From the NCBI GenBank assembly GCA_002454975.1, contig DKJZ01000074.1, forward strand, positions 19,748-83,747: a stretch of DNA of 64,000 bases. Direction: 5' to 3'. Positions 49,066 to 57,778 of this stretch are shown in pieces. Under the pieces are notes generated by a model that was given only the letters and a program-made list of their open reading frames with translations, had not been told where the DNA came from and searched no databases. A program made the translations under genes and the position numbers. This stretch comes from Hylemonella sp. UBA6679. GTDB lineage: Bacteria > Pseudomonadota > Gammaproteobacteria > Burkholderiales > Burkholderiaceae_C. Positions within the stretch are counted from its first letter, which is position 1. Each line of letters opens with the position of its first letter.

Positions 49066-50012
49066 ACCCCTTGGAATAGTTCGTCGTAGCTCACGGTGGC
49101 CGTGCCAAATTTGCCCACCACAATGCCACCGGCTTTGTTGGCCAGGGGCATGGCTTGGCGCAGGCTCAGGCCCGCACCCACCAGGGCGGCCAGGGTGGCA
49201 ATCACGGTGTCGCCCGCGCCGGTGACATCAAATACCTCGCGCGCTTGCGCGTTCACATGCAACTCGCCTTGTGCGTCAAACAGCGTCATGCCTTCTTCGC
49301 TGCGGGTGAGCAGCAGGGCATCCAAGCCCAGCTGCTGGCGCAAGGCGTGGGCTTTGCCGCGCAACTCGTCTTCGCTGTGCCAGTTGCCAATGACTTGCTG
49401 CAACTCTGCGCGGTTGGGGGTGATGACCGTGGCCCCGCTGTAGCGCGAGTAGTCGCTGCCCTTGGGGTCGATCAGCACCAGTTTGCCGGCCGCGCGCGCA
49501 GCAGCGATCATGTCGCTCACGTGCGTTAAGCCGCCCTTGCCGTAATCAGAAAACAGCACCGCGTCGTGCTTGGGCAAGATGGCCGTGAAGGTGGCCGATT
49601 GCGAGGACAGCACCTCGCTTTTCGGGGTGTTTTCAAAGTCCAGGCGAATGAGCTGCTGCTGGCGGCCAATCACGCGCAGCTTGACCGTGGTTTTGAGCTC
49701 GGCGTCGCGCCCGAAATAAGGTTTGATGCCAGTTTGCGCCACCAGGTCTTCCAACTGGTGGCTGGCTTCGTCGTCGCCCACGACGGTGAGCAGCGAGGCC
49801 TGCGCGCTCAAGCTCACCACGTTGGTGGCCACGTTGGCTGCACCGCCCACGCGGGCTTCTTCGCGGGTCACGCGCACCACCGGCACTGGGGCCTCGGGTG
49901 AGATGCGGTCGACCGCGCCGTACCAGTAGCGGTCGATCATCGCGTCGCCCACCACCAGCACGCGCGACTGGCTCAATTGTTCTTTGGAAACGTTGTCTTT
50001 GGACAGGCTCAT
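49062..50012 (-). CDS. rfaE1: D-glycero-beta-D-manno-heptose-7-phosphate kinase
   Basis: 316-residue PfkB-family kinase (HldE domain I only) starting MSLSKDNVSKEQLSQSRVLVVGDAMIDRYWYGAVDRISPEAPVPVV. 'VGGAANVATNVVSLSA' and the anion-hole motif 'VTGAGDTVIATLAALVGAG' are present. The adenylyltransferase domain (HldE domain II) is not fused; a separate rfaE2 must be elsewhere. Overlaps lapB by four bases and rfaD by four. Confidence 0.95.
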   Translation of the reverse strand: MSLSKDNVSKEQLSQSRVLVVGDAMIDRYWYGAVDRISPEAPVPVVRVTREEARVGGAANVATNVVSLSAQASLLTVVGDDEASHQLEDLVAQTGIKPYFGRDAELKTTVKLRVIGRQQQLIRLDFENTPKSEVLSSQSATFTAILPKHDAVLFSDYGKGGLTHVSDMIAAARAAGKLVLIDPKGSDYSRYSGATVITPNRAELQQVIGNWHSEDELRGKAHALRQQLGLDALLLTRSEEGMTLFDAQGELHVNAQAREVFDVTGAGDTVIATLAALVGAGLSLRQAMPLANKAGGIVVGKFGTATVSYDELFQGV

Positions 50013-51175
50013 AGTTCTTCCACCCGGCGAGCGGGGTAACTGTCCCAGGCCTGGCAGCCCGGGCAATGCCAGAAATGTTGTTGTGCCTCAAAACCGCAGG
50101 CCGCGCAACGGTAGCGCGTCAGCGGTTTGACGGCATGGTCCAGGGCGCGCTGCACCTGCGGGTGAAACTGCTCGTGCTCGAGCTTTTCGCCAGCGATCCA
50201 TTTAGCAGCTGCCACCAAGGAGGGTTCTTTTTCCAGGTGGCGCACATACCAGTCGCGCGCATCGGTGGCCACGCCCGCGCGGGCGTTGATGCTTTCTTGC
50301 AGGGCCACGATGGCCTCGAGCACATCCAGGCTCGGGTTGTGTTCGTAGGCAGCTTGCAGCAGGGGCAACACAGCCAGCTCTTGCTCACTGGCTTGCGCGC
50401 TGGCTGTGAGCATGGGCGCAATCAGCGGAATGGCCGCTGGACATGCCGACATGGCGGCTTCTAAGATGCGGCAGGCCGCGGCGTGGTCTTGCGCAGTCAT
50501 GGCCAGGCGCGCCAAGGCCAGGCGCGCGCGCGGGGCGGCTGGGGCTTTGGCGATGGCTTGTTCCAGCAGTGCTTTGGCCTGCGCTTGGTCGCCTGCAGCC
50601 AAACGCGTTTGGGCTTCTTCACACAGATAGTGCGCCAGCCGGGTGCTGAAGCTGCCGGGCTGGGTGAGCTCGAGCTTGGCGGCAATTTCTGCGGCTTGTG
50701 GCCAGTCGCGTGAGCGCTCGTAATTGGCCAGCAAGGCCAGTCGGGCCTCTTGCTCAAAAGCGGTGCCTTCGAGTTTGAGGAGCGCGGCCTCGGCGCGGTC
50801 AAGCAGGCCGGCTTTGAGAAAGTCCAGCGCCAGGGCGTGTTGGGCGCGGTGCCGGTCGGCCTTGCTCAGGTCGCCGCGCGAGAGCAGGTGCTCGTGCACG
50901 CGTACCGCGCGTTCGTACTCGCCGCGGCGGCGAAACAAATTGCCCAGGGCGAAGTGCAGCTCAGACGTGTCGGGGTCGTGCTGCACCGCTTCAATGAAGG
51001 CGTCGATGGCCTGGTCTTGCTGCTCGTTGAGCAAAAAGTTCAGGCCCCGAAAATAAGCTTTGGGGTTTTGCTGGTTTTCAAACTTGAGCTGGCGCAAATC
51101 CATGCGCGAGGCCGCCCAGCCCAGGCCAAAGGCAATGGGCAGGCCCAGCAAAACCCAGGTGATGTCAAAGTCCAT
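50009..51175 (-). CDS. lapB: LPS assembly/regulatory TPR protein LapB (YciM)
   Basis: 388-residue inner-membrane-anchored protein that with FtsH controls LpxC levels. An N-terminal helix (MDFDITWVLLGLPIAFGLGWAA) is followed by a TPR solenoid (e.g. 'FLLNEQQDQAIDAFIEAVQHDPDTSELHFALGNLFRRRGEYERA') and a C-terminal rubredoxin-like zinc/iron motif, 'CAACGF' and 'CPGCQAWDSY'. It lies with lapA upstream and heptose genes downstream, an LPS-biogenesis operon. Confidence 0.94.
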   Translation of the reverse strand: MDFDITWVLLGLPIAFGLGWAASRMDLRQLKFENQQNPKAYFRGLNFLLNEQQDQAIDAFIEAVQHDPDTSELHFALGNLFRRRGEYERAVRVHEHLLSRGDLSKADRHRAQHALALDFLKAGLLDRAEAALLKLEGTAFEQEARLALLANYERSRDWPQAAEIAAKLELTQPGSFSTRLAHYLCEEAQTRLAAGDQAQAKALLEQAIAKAPAAPRARLALARLAMTAQDHAAACRILEAAMSACPAAIPLIAPMLTASAQASEQELAVLPLLQAAYEHNPSLDVLEAIVALQESINARAGVATDARDWYVRHLEKEPSLVAAAKWIAGEKLEHEQFHPQVQRALDHAVKPLTRYRCAACGFEAQQHFWHCPGCQAWDSYPARRVEEL

Positions 51176-51458
51176 GCGGGGGGGGTGTTGCAGGTTCTGG
51201 GGGGGCTGACGGGGCGTCGGTTTGGGCTTGCTTGGCCGCTTGGCGATGCCGCCACCAGCGGGGCACCATGCCCAGCACGCCCACACCCACGCCCAGCGTG
51301 AAGGCAGAGAGCACCACCAGCACCAAAGGGGCGCGCCAGGAGGTGCCAAAGAAAAAGTGCACCACCGCGTCTTGCTGGTTATTGAGCGCGAAAGCAAACA
51401 GCGTGAAAAAAATGGCCGCCTTGAGCGTCCACTTCAGCAGCCAGATGACTTGTTTCAT
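51165..51458 (-). CDS. lapA: LPS assembly protein A domain protein (LapA, DUF1049)
   Basis: 97-residue protein with two membrane helices (IWLLKWTLKAAIFFTLFAFALN and 'LVLVVLSAFTLGVGVGVLGMV') and a short cytoplasmic Pro/Ala/Gln tail. It matches the DUF1049 pattern 'ALNNQQDAVVHFFFGTSWRAPLVLVVLSAF'. The tail overlaps the lapB start by 11 bases. The tail is shorter than in enteric LapA and lacks a clear coiled coil. Confidence 0.88.
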   Translation of the reverse strand: MKQVIWLLKWTLKAAIFFTLFAFALNNQQDAVVHFFFGTSWRAPLVLVVLSAFTLGVGVGVLGMVPRWWRHRQAAKQAQTDAPSAPPEPATPPPHGL

Positions 51459-51489
51459 CGATCTCCTTGGTACCCGGAGATTCTAACGT

Positions 51490-51792
51490 TCAGAGGGTTT
51501 GCATTTCCTGGGTGCGCCGGTCGACGGCTTCACGCAGGGCTTTGCCTGGTTTGAAATGCGGCACGCGCTTTTCGGGGATGGCCACACTTTCGCCGCTGCG
51601 CGGGTTGCGGCCCATGCGGGGCGGGCGGCGGTTGATGGCAAAGCTGCCAAACCCACGAATCTCAATGCGGTGACCACGCACCAGCGCGTCGTTCATGGCG
51701 TCAAGCATGGCTTTGACGGCGAACTCGGCATCGCGGTGGGTGAGTTGGCCGAAACGGTTGGCCAGTTCTTCAACGAGGTCTGAGCGGGTCAT
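51490..51792 (-). CDS. ihfB: Integration host factor subunit beta
   Basis: 100-residue DNA-bending protein starting MTRSDLVEELANRFGQLTHRDAEFAVKAML. The beta-arm 'IEIRGFGSFAINRRPPRMGRNPRSGESVAIPEKRVPHFKPGKALRE' with intercalating Pro is characteristic. Located between lapA and rpsA as in most proteobacteria. An in-frame upstream extension (to 51840) runs through the rpsA terminator and is not coding. Confidence 0.95.
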   Translation of the reverse strand: MTRSDLVEELANRFGQLTHRDAEFAVKAMLDAMNDALVRGHRIEIRGFGSFAINRRPPRMGRNPRSGESVAIPEKRVPHFKPGKALREAVDRRTQEMQTL

Positions 51793-51810
51793 GACGATCC
51801 AGTGTCCAAA

Positions 51811-51886
51811 AGAAAAAGCCCCGGGCTTCTGTCGACTCACCCAAGACAGCCTTGTGGGCTGCTGGGGTGGCGGGAAGACCGGGGCT
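51811..51886 (-). terminator. Extended terminator hairpin after rpsA
   Basis: On the minus strand AGCCCCGG (51886-51879) pairs with CCGGGGCT (51824-51817), followed by a T-rich tract. The intervening bases form an inner stem (CACCC/GGGTG and CAGCC/GGCTG). It is placed between the rpsA stop (51900) and the ihfB start (51792), so ihfB probably has its own promoter or depends on read-through. Confidence 0.65.
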
Positions 51887-51899
51887 GCTGGCTGGCAGC

Positions 51900-53579
51900 T
51901 TAGTTGTTGTCCAACTTGGCGCGCAACAGGGCACCCAGGCTGGTCGTGCCGGCGTTTTCGCGGGCAGACTGCTGGCTCAGGCTGGCCATGGCTTCGTTTT
52001 GGTCAGCCATGTCTTTGGCCTTGATCGACAACTGGATGTTGCGGGTCTTGCGATCCACATTGACCACCACAGCGGTGACTTCGTCGCCTTCTTTGAGCAC
52101 GTTGCGGGCATCTTCCACGCGGTCGCGGGAGATTTCGCTGGCGCGCAGGTAGCCGATGACGTCTTCGCCCAGGTCGATTTCAGCGCCCTTGGCATCCACG
52201 GTCTTGACCTTGCCGGTGACGGTTTGGCCTTTGTCGTTGATCGAGGTGAAGGTGGTGAAGGGGTCGGAGTCGAGCTGCTTGATGCCCAAGGAGATGCGCT
52301 CGCGGTCCACGTCCACAGCCAACACGATGGCTTCCACGTCCTGGCCCTTTTTGAAGTTGCGCACAGCAGCTTCGCCGGGTTCGTTCCAAGACAGGTCAGA
52401 CAGGTGCACCAGGCCGTCGATGCCGGCAGCCAAGCCCACGAACACGCCAAAGTCGGTGATCGACTTGATCGGGCCCTTGACGCGGTCGCCGCGCTTGGTG
52501 TTTTGCGCAAATTCTTGCCAAGGGTTGGCTTTGCACTGCTTCATGCCCAAGGAGATGCGACGCTTGTCTTCGTCGATTTCCAGAACCATGACTTCGACTT
52601 CGTCGCCCAAAGACACGATCTTGGAAGGGGCCACGTTCTTGTTGGTCCAGTCCATTTCAGACACGTGCACCAGGCCTTCGATGCCGGGCTCGAGTTCCAC
52701 AAACGCGCCGTAGTCGGCGATGTTGGTGATCTTGCCGAACATGCGGGTGCCTTGGGGGTAGCGGCGGTTCACGCCCATCCATGGGTCGTCGCCCATTTGC
52801 TTCAGACCCAAGGACACGCGGTTTTTCTCGGTGTCGAACTTCAGGATCTTGGCGGTGATTTCTTGGCCAGCGGTCACCACCTCGGAGGGGTGACGCACAC
52901 GGCGCCAAGCCATGTCGGTGATGTGCAGCAGGCCGTCGATGCCGCCCAGGTCCACGAACGCACCGTACTCGGTGATGTTCTTGACCACGCCGTGCACCAC
53001 AGAACCTTCTTTGAGGGTCTGCATGAGCTTGGCGCGTTCTTCGCCCATCGACGCTTCCACCACAGCGCGGCGGCTCAGCACCACGTTGTTGCGCTTGCGG
53101 TCAAGCTTGATGACCTTGAATTCCATGGTCTTGTTCTCATAGGGAGACAAGTCTTTGGTGGGGCGTGTGTCAACCAGCGAACCGGGCAAGAAAGCGCGGA
53201 TGCCATTGACCAACACGGTCAGGCCGCCTTTGACCTTGCCGCTGGTGGTGCCGGTGACGAATTCGCCGGATTCCAGGGCTTTTTCCAGGCTCATCCAAGA
53301 AGCCAGACGCTTGGCGGTGTCGCGCGACAAGATGGTGTCGCCGTAGCCGTTTTCGATGGAGCCGATGGCCACCGAGACGAAGTCACCCACTTGGACTTCG
53401 AGTTCGCCCTTGTCGTTCTTGAACTCTTCGAGGGGCACGTAGGCTTCAGACTTGAGGCCGGCGTTGACCACCACAAAGTTGTGTTCAATGCGGACCACCT
53501 CAGCGGTGATCACTTCGCCTGGACGCATTTCGGTGCGTTGCAGCGATTCTTCGAATAGGGCGGCAAAAGATTCAGACAT
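51900..53579 (-). CDS. rpsA: 30S ribosomal protein S1
   Basis: 559-residue protein with six S1 RNA-binding repeats, e.g. 'GEVITAEVVRIEHNFVVVNAGLKSEAYVPLEEF', 'GSVVHGVVKNITEYGAFVDLGGIDGLLHITDMAW' and 'GTRMFGKITNIADYGAFVELEPGIEGLVHVSEMDW'. The first two bind the ribosome and the rest bind mRNA. Length is normal. The 206-base leader upstream (53580-53785) contains hairpins and a dispersed repeat, and may carry the S1 autoregulatory site (inference). Confidence 0.97.
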   Translation of the reverse strand: MSESFAALFEESLQRTEMRPGEVITAEVVRIEHNFVVVNAGLKSEAYVPLEEFKNDKGELEVQVGDFVSVAIGSIENGYGDTILSRDTAKRLASWMSLEKALESGEFVTGTTSGKVKGGLTVLVNGIRAFLPGSLVDTRPTKDLSPYENKTMEFKVIKLDRKRNNVVLSRRAVVEASMGEERAKLMQTLKEGSVVHGVVKNITEYGAFVDLGGIDGLLHITDMAWRRVRHPSEVVTAGQEITAKILKFDTEKNRVSLGLKQMGDDPWMGVNRRYPQGTRMFGKITNIADYGAFVELEPGIEGLVHVSEMDWTNKNVAPSKIVSLGDEVEVMVLEIDEDKRRISLGMKQCKANPWQEFAQNTKRGDRVKGPIKSITDFGVFVGLAAGIDGLVHLSDLSWNEPGEAAVRNFKKGQDVEAIVLAVDVDRERISLGIKQLDSDPFTTFTSINDKGQTVTGKVKTVDAKGAEIDLGEDVIGYLRASEISRDRVEDARNVLKEGDEVTAVVVNVDRKTRNIQLSIKAKDMADQNEAMASLSQQSARENAGTTSLGALLRAKLDNN

Positions 53580-53626
53580 GCAGTTTCCTAAACCAAGGTC
53601 AGAGCTCAGTGGCGCTGCATGTGCAG

Positions 53627-53648
53627 CATTGCTACTGAATTGATAGCT
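53627..53648. repeat. Dispersed AGCTAT-N8-TAGCAAT element, copy 3 (minus orientation)
   Basis: Minus-strand AGCTATCAATTCAGTAGCAAT lies in the rpsA leader, 48 bases before the start codon. It shares both arms with copy 1 at 24571-24592. Nearby on the same leader are the 14-bp palindrome TAACCCGCGGGTTA and the hairpin GACGTTG-TTG-CAACGTC. Confidence 0.5.
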
Positions 53649-53785
53649 AACTTTGGCGATTTGGTGCGGTTAACCCGCGGGTTACGTTGATGATCCCCAA
53701 GGCGGACGTTGTTGCAACGTCACGAGCGGTCAGGCTTGCCGTGGGGGCCGTTAAAACCTTGTGCGCGGTTGTGATGCCTGGGGCA

Positions 53786-55795
53786 TCAAGGCTTTGCAAA
53801 AGGCTGCTTGCTTTGCCACCAGGCCAACACCTGATCTATGGATGCTTGGATCGATAAATCAGAGTTGTCTAACAACAAAGCGTCTTGCGCGGGCTTCAAA
53901 GGGGCGGTGGCGCGGGACATGTCCCGGGCATCGCGCGCTTCCAGGTCAGCACGAAGAATGTCGATTGTAGTCGAAATTCCCTTTGAAATCAGTTGCTTAT
54001 GACGCCTCTGGGCGCGCTGCTGGGCGCTGGCCGTCAAAAACACCTTCAAGGTGGAGCCCGGAAAAATCACCGTGCCCATGTCGCGCCCATCGGCCACCAG
54101 GCCGGGCAGGCGGTGAAAACTGTGCTGCAAGGCCACCAAGGCGGCGCGCACCGCGGGCAGCACCGAGACCTTGGAGGCGTTCATGCCGCCTTCTTCGCTG
54201 CGGATGGCGTCGCTCACATCCACGCCTGAGAGCAGCACCTGTTCGCCCACAAAACGCACGGGGAGGTTTTGGGCCAGCTGGGCGATGGCGGCCTCATGGG
54301 CGGTGTCCAGGGCAAGGCCCGCTTGCAAGGCAGCGTAGGCCGTCACGCGGTACAGCGCGCCTGAATCCAGGTAGTGGTAGCCCAATTTGGCCGCCACTTG
54401 CGAGGCCAAGGTGCCTTTGCCTGAGGCGGTGGGGCCATCTACACAAATGACAGGCACCGCGCCAGGCTGGGGCGTGGTGATGGAGAACAGCGCCTCGAAA
54501 TAGTCAGGAAATGTTTTGGCCACGCACTTGGGGTCTTCCATGCGCACGGGTAGGCGCGCCGGGTTGAAGGTGGCCAGCGAAAAGCACATGGCCACGCGGT
54601 GGTCGTCGTAGGTGTGGATGGATGCAGCGCGCCAAGCCGCATCGGGCATGGGCTCGATGCGGATGAAGTCCGCACCTTCTTCCACCGTGGCACCCAACTT
54701 GCGCAGCTCGATGGCCATGGCGGCGATGCGGTCGGTTTCTTTCACGCGCCAGCTCGCGATGTTGCGCAAGGTGGTGGGGCCGTGGGCAAACAGGGCCATC
54801 ACCGCCAGGGTCATGGCCGCATCGGGGATGTGGTTGCAGTCCAGGTCAATGCCGCGCAAGTACCGGTTGTTTTGCAGCGGGCCGCGGCTGATTTCCAGCC
54901 AATTGGGGCCACTTTGAATCTGCGCGCCCATGTCGGCGGCTGCGTCCATGAAGCGAATGTCGCCCTGGATGGACTCTGCACCCACGCCTTCGATGCGCAC
55001 CGGTTGGCCAGGCTCGGCAGCAATGGCGCCCAGGGCAATGAAGTAGCTCGCGCTGGACGCATCAGCCTCCACGTGCAAGACGCCTGGTGAGGTGAACGCC
55101 GCGCCTGCGGGAATCACAAAACGCTGCCAACCCTCGCGCTGCACCTGCACGCCAAAACGCGCCAGCAGGTTGAGGGTGATCTCGATGTAGGGCCGCGAGA
55201 TGAGCTCGCCCACCACCTCAATGGTGATGTCATGCTTGGCCACCAAGGGCAGGGCCATGAGCAGTGCGGTGAGGAACTGGCTCGACACATCACCGCGCAC
55301 TTGGATGGGCGCGTTGATGTGAATCTGAGGCGCGCCAATTCGCAAGGGCGGGTAGCCCTCGTTGCCCAGGTAGTCGATGTGGCAGCCAAGTTGGCGCAGG
55401 GCATCGACCAAGTCGCCAATGGGCCGCTCGTGCATGCGCGGGATGCCTGAGAGTTCAAAGTTACCACCCAGCACAGCAAGTGCTGCGGTGAGGGGGCGCA
55501 TGGCCGTGCCCGCATTGCCCATGAAGAGCTTGGCTTCTTGGGTTTTCAATTGGTCACCCAAGCCATCAATCACCACCGTGGTGCCGTTTTGCGCTACGCC
55601 ACAGCCGAGTTGCTTCAAGGCTTGCAACATCACCCGGGTGTCGTCAGAGTCCAGCAGGTCGTGCAGGGTGGTTTGGCCGCTGCACAAGGCCGAGAGCAAC
55701 AGCACGCGGTTGGAAATGCTTTTGGAGCCGGGCAGCACCACAGTGCCGCTGGCGCTGGCCAGGGCGGGCAGGTCGAGGAATTCGGTGGAGAACAT
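53786..55795 (-). CDS. aroA: Bifunctional 3-phosphoshikimate 1-carboxyvinyltransferase / cytidylate kinase (AroA-Cmk fusion)
   Basis: 669 residues. Residues 1 to about 440 are EPSP synthase (LPGSKSISNRVLLLSALCSGQTTL, 'GNAGTAMRPLTAALA', 'RVKETDRIAAMAIELRKLG'), the shikimate-pathway enzyme. Residues about 447 to 669 are CMP/dCMP kinase (VICVDGPTASGKGTLASQVAAKLGYHYLDSGALYRV, 'VADGRDMGTVIFP'). Both active sites look complete. The fusion is a recognised feature of Comamonadaceae; in other bacteria the two genes are separate neighbours between tyrA and rpsA. Follows tyrA by 5 bases. Confidence 0.95.
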   Translation of the reverse strand: MFSTEFLDLPALASASGTVVLPGSKSISNRVLLLSALCSGQTTLHDLLDSDDTRVMLQALKQLGCGVAQNGTTVVIDGLGDQLKTQEAKLFMGNAGTAMRPLTAALAVLGGNFELSGIPRMHERPIGDLVDALRQLGCHIDYLGNEGYPPLRIGAPQIHINAPIQVRGDVSSQFLTALLMALPLVAKHDITIEVVGELISRPYIEITLNLLARFGVQVQREGWQRFVIPAGAAFTSPGVLHVEADASSASYFIALGAIAAEPGQPVRIEGVGAESIQGDIRFMDAAADMGAQIQSGPNWLEISRGPLQNNRYLRGIDLDCNHIPDAAMTLAVMALFAHGPTTLRNIASWRVKETDRIAAMAIELRKLGATVEEGADFIRIEPMPDAAWRAASIHTYDDHRVAMCFSLATFNPARLPVRMEDPKCVAKTFPDYFEALFSITTPQPGAVPVICVDGPTASGKGTLASQVAAKLGYHYLDSGALYRVTAYAALQAGLALDTAHEAAIAQLAQNLPVRFVGEQVLLSGVDVSDAIRSEEGGMNASKVSVLPAVRAALVALQHSFHRLPGLVADGRDMGTVIFPGSTLKVFLTASAQQRAQRRHKQLISKGISTTIDILRADLEARDARDMSRATAPLKPAQDALLLDNSDLSIQASIDQVLAWWQSKQPFAKP

Positions 55796-55800
55796 AGTGA

Positions 55801-56670
55801 TCAGTCTTGCTGCTGGTTCATGCGCCAGGGGCCGCGGGTTTGGCGGGCCGATTCAATCAGCTGCGACAGCGCCTGCGCGTCGCCTTGCTCGATGGCGGTT
55901 TGCAGCAAGGCCATTTGCGCTTGGAAGAACTTGGCTTGTGCCAGCACCTCGTCGCGGTTGGCGAGCAAAATGTCGCGCCACACGGCTGGGTCGCTGGCCG
56001 CAATGCGGCTGAAATCACGAAAACCCGGGCCGGCCATGTTGAGCAACGCATCGGCTTGCGGCTGCGCAGCCAGGGCGTTGACGGCGGCAAAGGCAATCAC
56101 GTGCGGCAGGTGGCTCACCGCAGCAAACACCGCGTCGTGGCGCGCTGCGCTCATGGTGGAAACCTGGCTGCCCACCGCTTGCCATATGGCTTGGGCTTTC
56201 TCGCACAAGGCCGGGTTGGTGGCCTCAGTCGGCGTGAGGATCACTTTTTTGCCGGCGTAAAGGCTGGCCTCGGCATGCACCACACCCGCCACTTCTTTGC
56301 CCGCAATCGGGTGGGCTGGCACAAAGCAGGGCAGCCGCTCTCCCAACACTTGCGCGGCCAAAATCACGTCTTGCTTGGTAGAGCCCACGTCCATCACCAA
56401 GGTGTGAGGTGTGATCACATCGCGTATGGCTTCAAAGCTTGGCTGGGTGGCGGCCACTGGCACGGCAATGACGATCACATCACTGCCTTGCGCGGCTTGT
56501 GCGGCACTGGTGACGGCTGCATCCACCACACCGAGCTCAACCGCTGTTTGACGGGTGCGCTCAGACGGGCTGAAGCCCACCACGCGCTGCACCAAGCCCG
56601 CGCGCTTGAGCGCCAGCGCAAGCGAGCCGCCCATCAGGCCGCAGCCGATCAAGCCGAGTTGTTGAATCAT
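55801..56670 (-). CDS. tyrA: Prephenate/arogenate dehydrogenase
   Basis: 289-residue NAD(P)-dependent enzyme of tyrosine synthesis starting MIQQLGLIGCGLMGGSLALAL (GxGxMGxS Rossmann motif). Also 'DVGSTKQDVILAA', 'VPAHPIAGKEVAG' (catalytic His) and 'LPHVIAFAAVNAL'. It is the stand-alone TyrA without chorismate mutase, which here is in PheA. An upstream in-frame extension overlaps pheA coding and is not used. Confidence 0.93.
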   Translation of the reverse strand: MIQQLGLIGCGLMGGSLALALKRAGLVQRVVGFSPSERTRQTAVELGVVDAAVTSAAQAAQGSDVIVIAVPVAATQPSFEAIRDVITPHTLVMDVGSTKQDVILAAQVLGERLPCFVPAHPIAGKEVAGVVHAEASLYAGKKVILTPTEATNPALCEKAQAIWQAVGSQVSTMSAARHDAVFAAVSHLPHVIAFAAVNALAAQPQADALLNMAGPGFRDFSRIAASDPAVWRDILLANRDEVLAQAKFFQAQMALLQTAIEQGDAQALSQLIESARQTRGPWRMNQQQD

Positions 56671-56689
56671 CGCAAAGCAGCCCAACGAG

Positions 56690-57772
56690 TCATTCGCCCG
56701 CAGGGTAAGTGCCCAGCACTTTGTAGAAGGCGCACAAGCCTTGCAGCTCTTGCAAAGCGGCTGCCACATGGGGCTGGCTGGGGTGGCCTTGCAGGTCGAT
56801 GTAGAAAAAGTATTCCCACTGGCCCGAGCGTGCGGGGCGCGACTCAAAGCGGGTCATGGAGACGCCGTGTTTTTTAAGTGGCACCAGCAGGTCGTGCACC
56901 GCGCCGGGTTGGTTGGGCACCGACACAATCAGGCTCACGCAATCGCGCCCGGAGGCAGGTGGTGCAGGCATCACATGCGGCAAACACACCACCACAAAAC
57001 GGGTGCGGTTGAAGGCGTCGTCTTGGATGGCGTGCGAGACCACGTGCAGGCCAAACTCGGCACCGGCACGCTCGCTGGCAATGCCTGCCCACGCAGGGTT
57101 GGTGGCGGCCAAGCGCGCGCCTTCGGCGTTGCTGGCCGCAGCGCGGCGCTCAGCGTGGGGCAGGTGGGTGTTGAGCCAGTTTTGGCACTGCGCCAGGGCT
57201 TGGGGGTGAGCTAGCACCACCTCAATGCCTTCTAAAGACGGCTCTTTGCGCAGCAGGTTGTGGCGCACCAGCAAGCTGGTTTCGCCCACAATTTGCAGCG
57301 GCGAGGTCAAGAACAAATCGAGCGAGCGCGAGACCATGCCTTCGGTGGAGTTCTCCACCGGCACCACGCCAAACTCGGCGCTGCCCGCAGCCGTGGCGCG
57401 AAACACCTCGTCGATGCTGGCGCAGGGCAGCTGCGCAATGCTGGAGCCGAAAAACTGAAACGCGGCCATCTCACTGAAGGTGCCAGCGGGCCCGAGGTAG
57501 GCCACGCGCTGCGCGGCTTCCAACGCGCGGCAGGCCGACATGATTTCGCGCCAGATGATGGCAATGTTGCCGGGCTTGAGCGGCCCGGGGTTGCTTTGCT
57601 GGAGGTTGTGGATGACCTGGGTTTCGCGCTCGGGGCGAAACACCGCTGAGCCTTCTACGCGCTTGATCTCGCCCACCTCGTGCGCCAAACCAGCGCGGCG
57701 GTTGAGCAGTGCGAGCAATTCCTGGTCGAGCGCGTCAATTTGAACGCGCAAGTCTGCAAGTGTTTTGGCCAT
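56690..57772 (-). CDS. pheA: Chorismate mutase / prephenate dehydratase (P-protein)
   Basis: 360 residues. The chorismate mutase (AroQ type) covers about 1-90 (LADLRVQIDALDQELLALLNRRAGLAHEVGEIKR), prephenate dehydratase about 93-275 (VAYLGPAGTFSEMAAFQFFGSS, 'GVVPVENSTEGMVSRSLDLF', with 'NRTRFVVVC'), and the ACT regulatory domain about 280-360 ('SLIVSVPNQPGAVHDLLVPLKKHGVSMTRFESRPARS'), with the ESRP motif that senses phenylalanine. Lies 6 bases after serC. Confidence 0.96.
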   Translation of the reverse strand: MAKTLADLRVQIDALDQELLALLNRRAGLAHEVGEIKRVEGSAVFRPERETQVIHNLQQSNPGPLKPGNIAIIWREIMSACRALEAAQRVAYLGPAGTFSEMAAFQFFGSSIAQLPCASIDEVFRATAAGSAEFGVVPVENSTEGMVSRSLDLFLTSPLQIVGETSLLVRHNLLRKEPSLEGIEVVLAHPQALAQCQNWLNTHLPHAERRAAASNAEGARLAATNPAWAGIASERAGAEFGLHVVSHAIQDDAFNRTRFVVVCLPHVMPAPPASGRDCVSLIVSVPNQPGAVHDLLVPLKKHGVSMTRFESRPARSGQWEYFFYIDLQGHPSQPHVAAALQELQGLCAFYKVLGTYPAGE

Positions 57773-57778
57773 GGCGGG

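Noticed and set aside
51852..53558. A 568-codon open frame antisense to rpsA
   Set aside because: rpsA is complete with six S1 repeats; the other strand gives only His/Val/Gly-rich shadow sequence.
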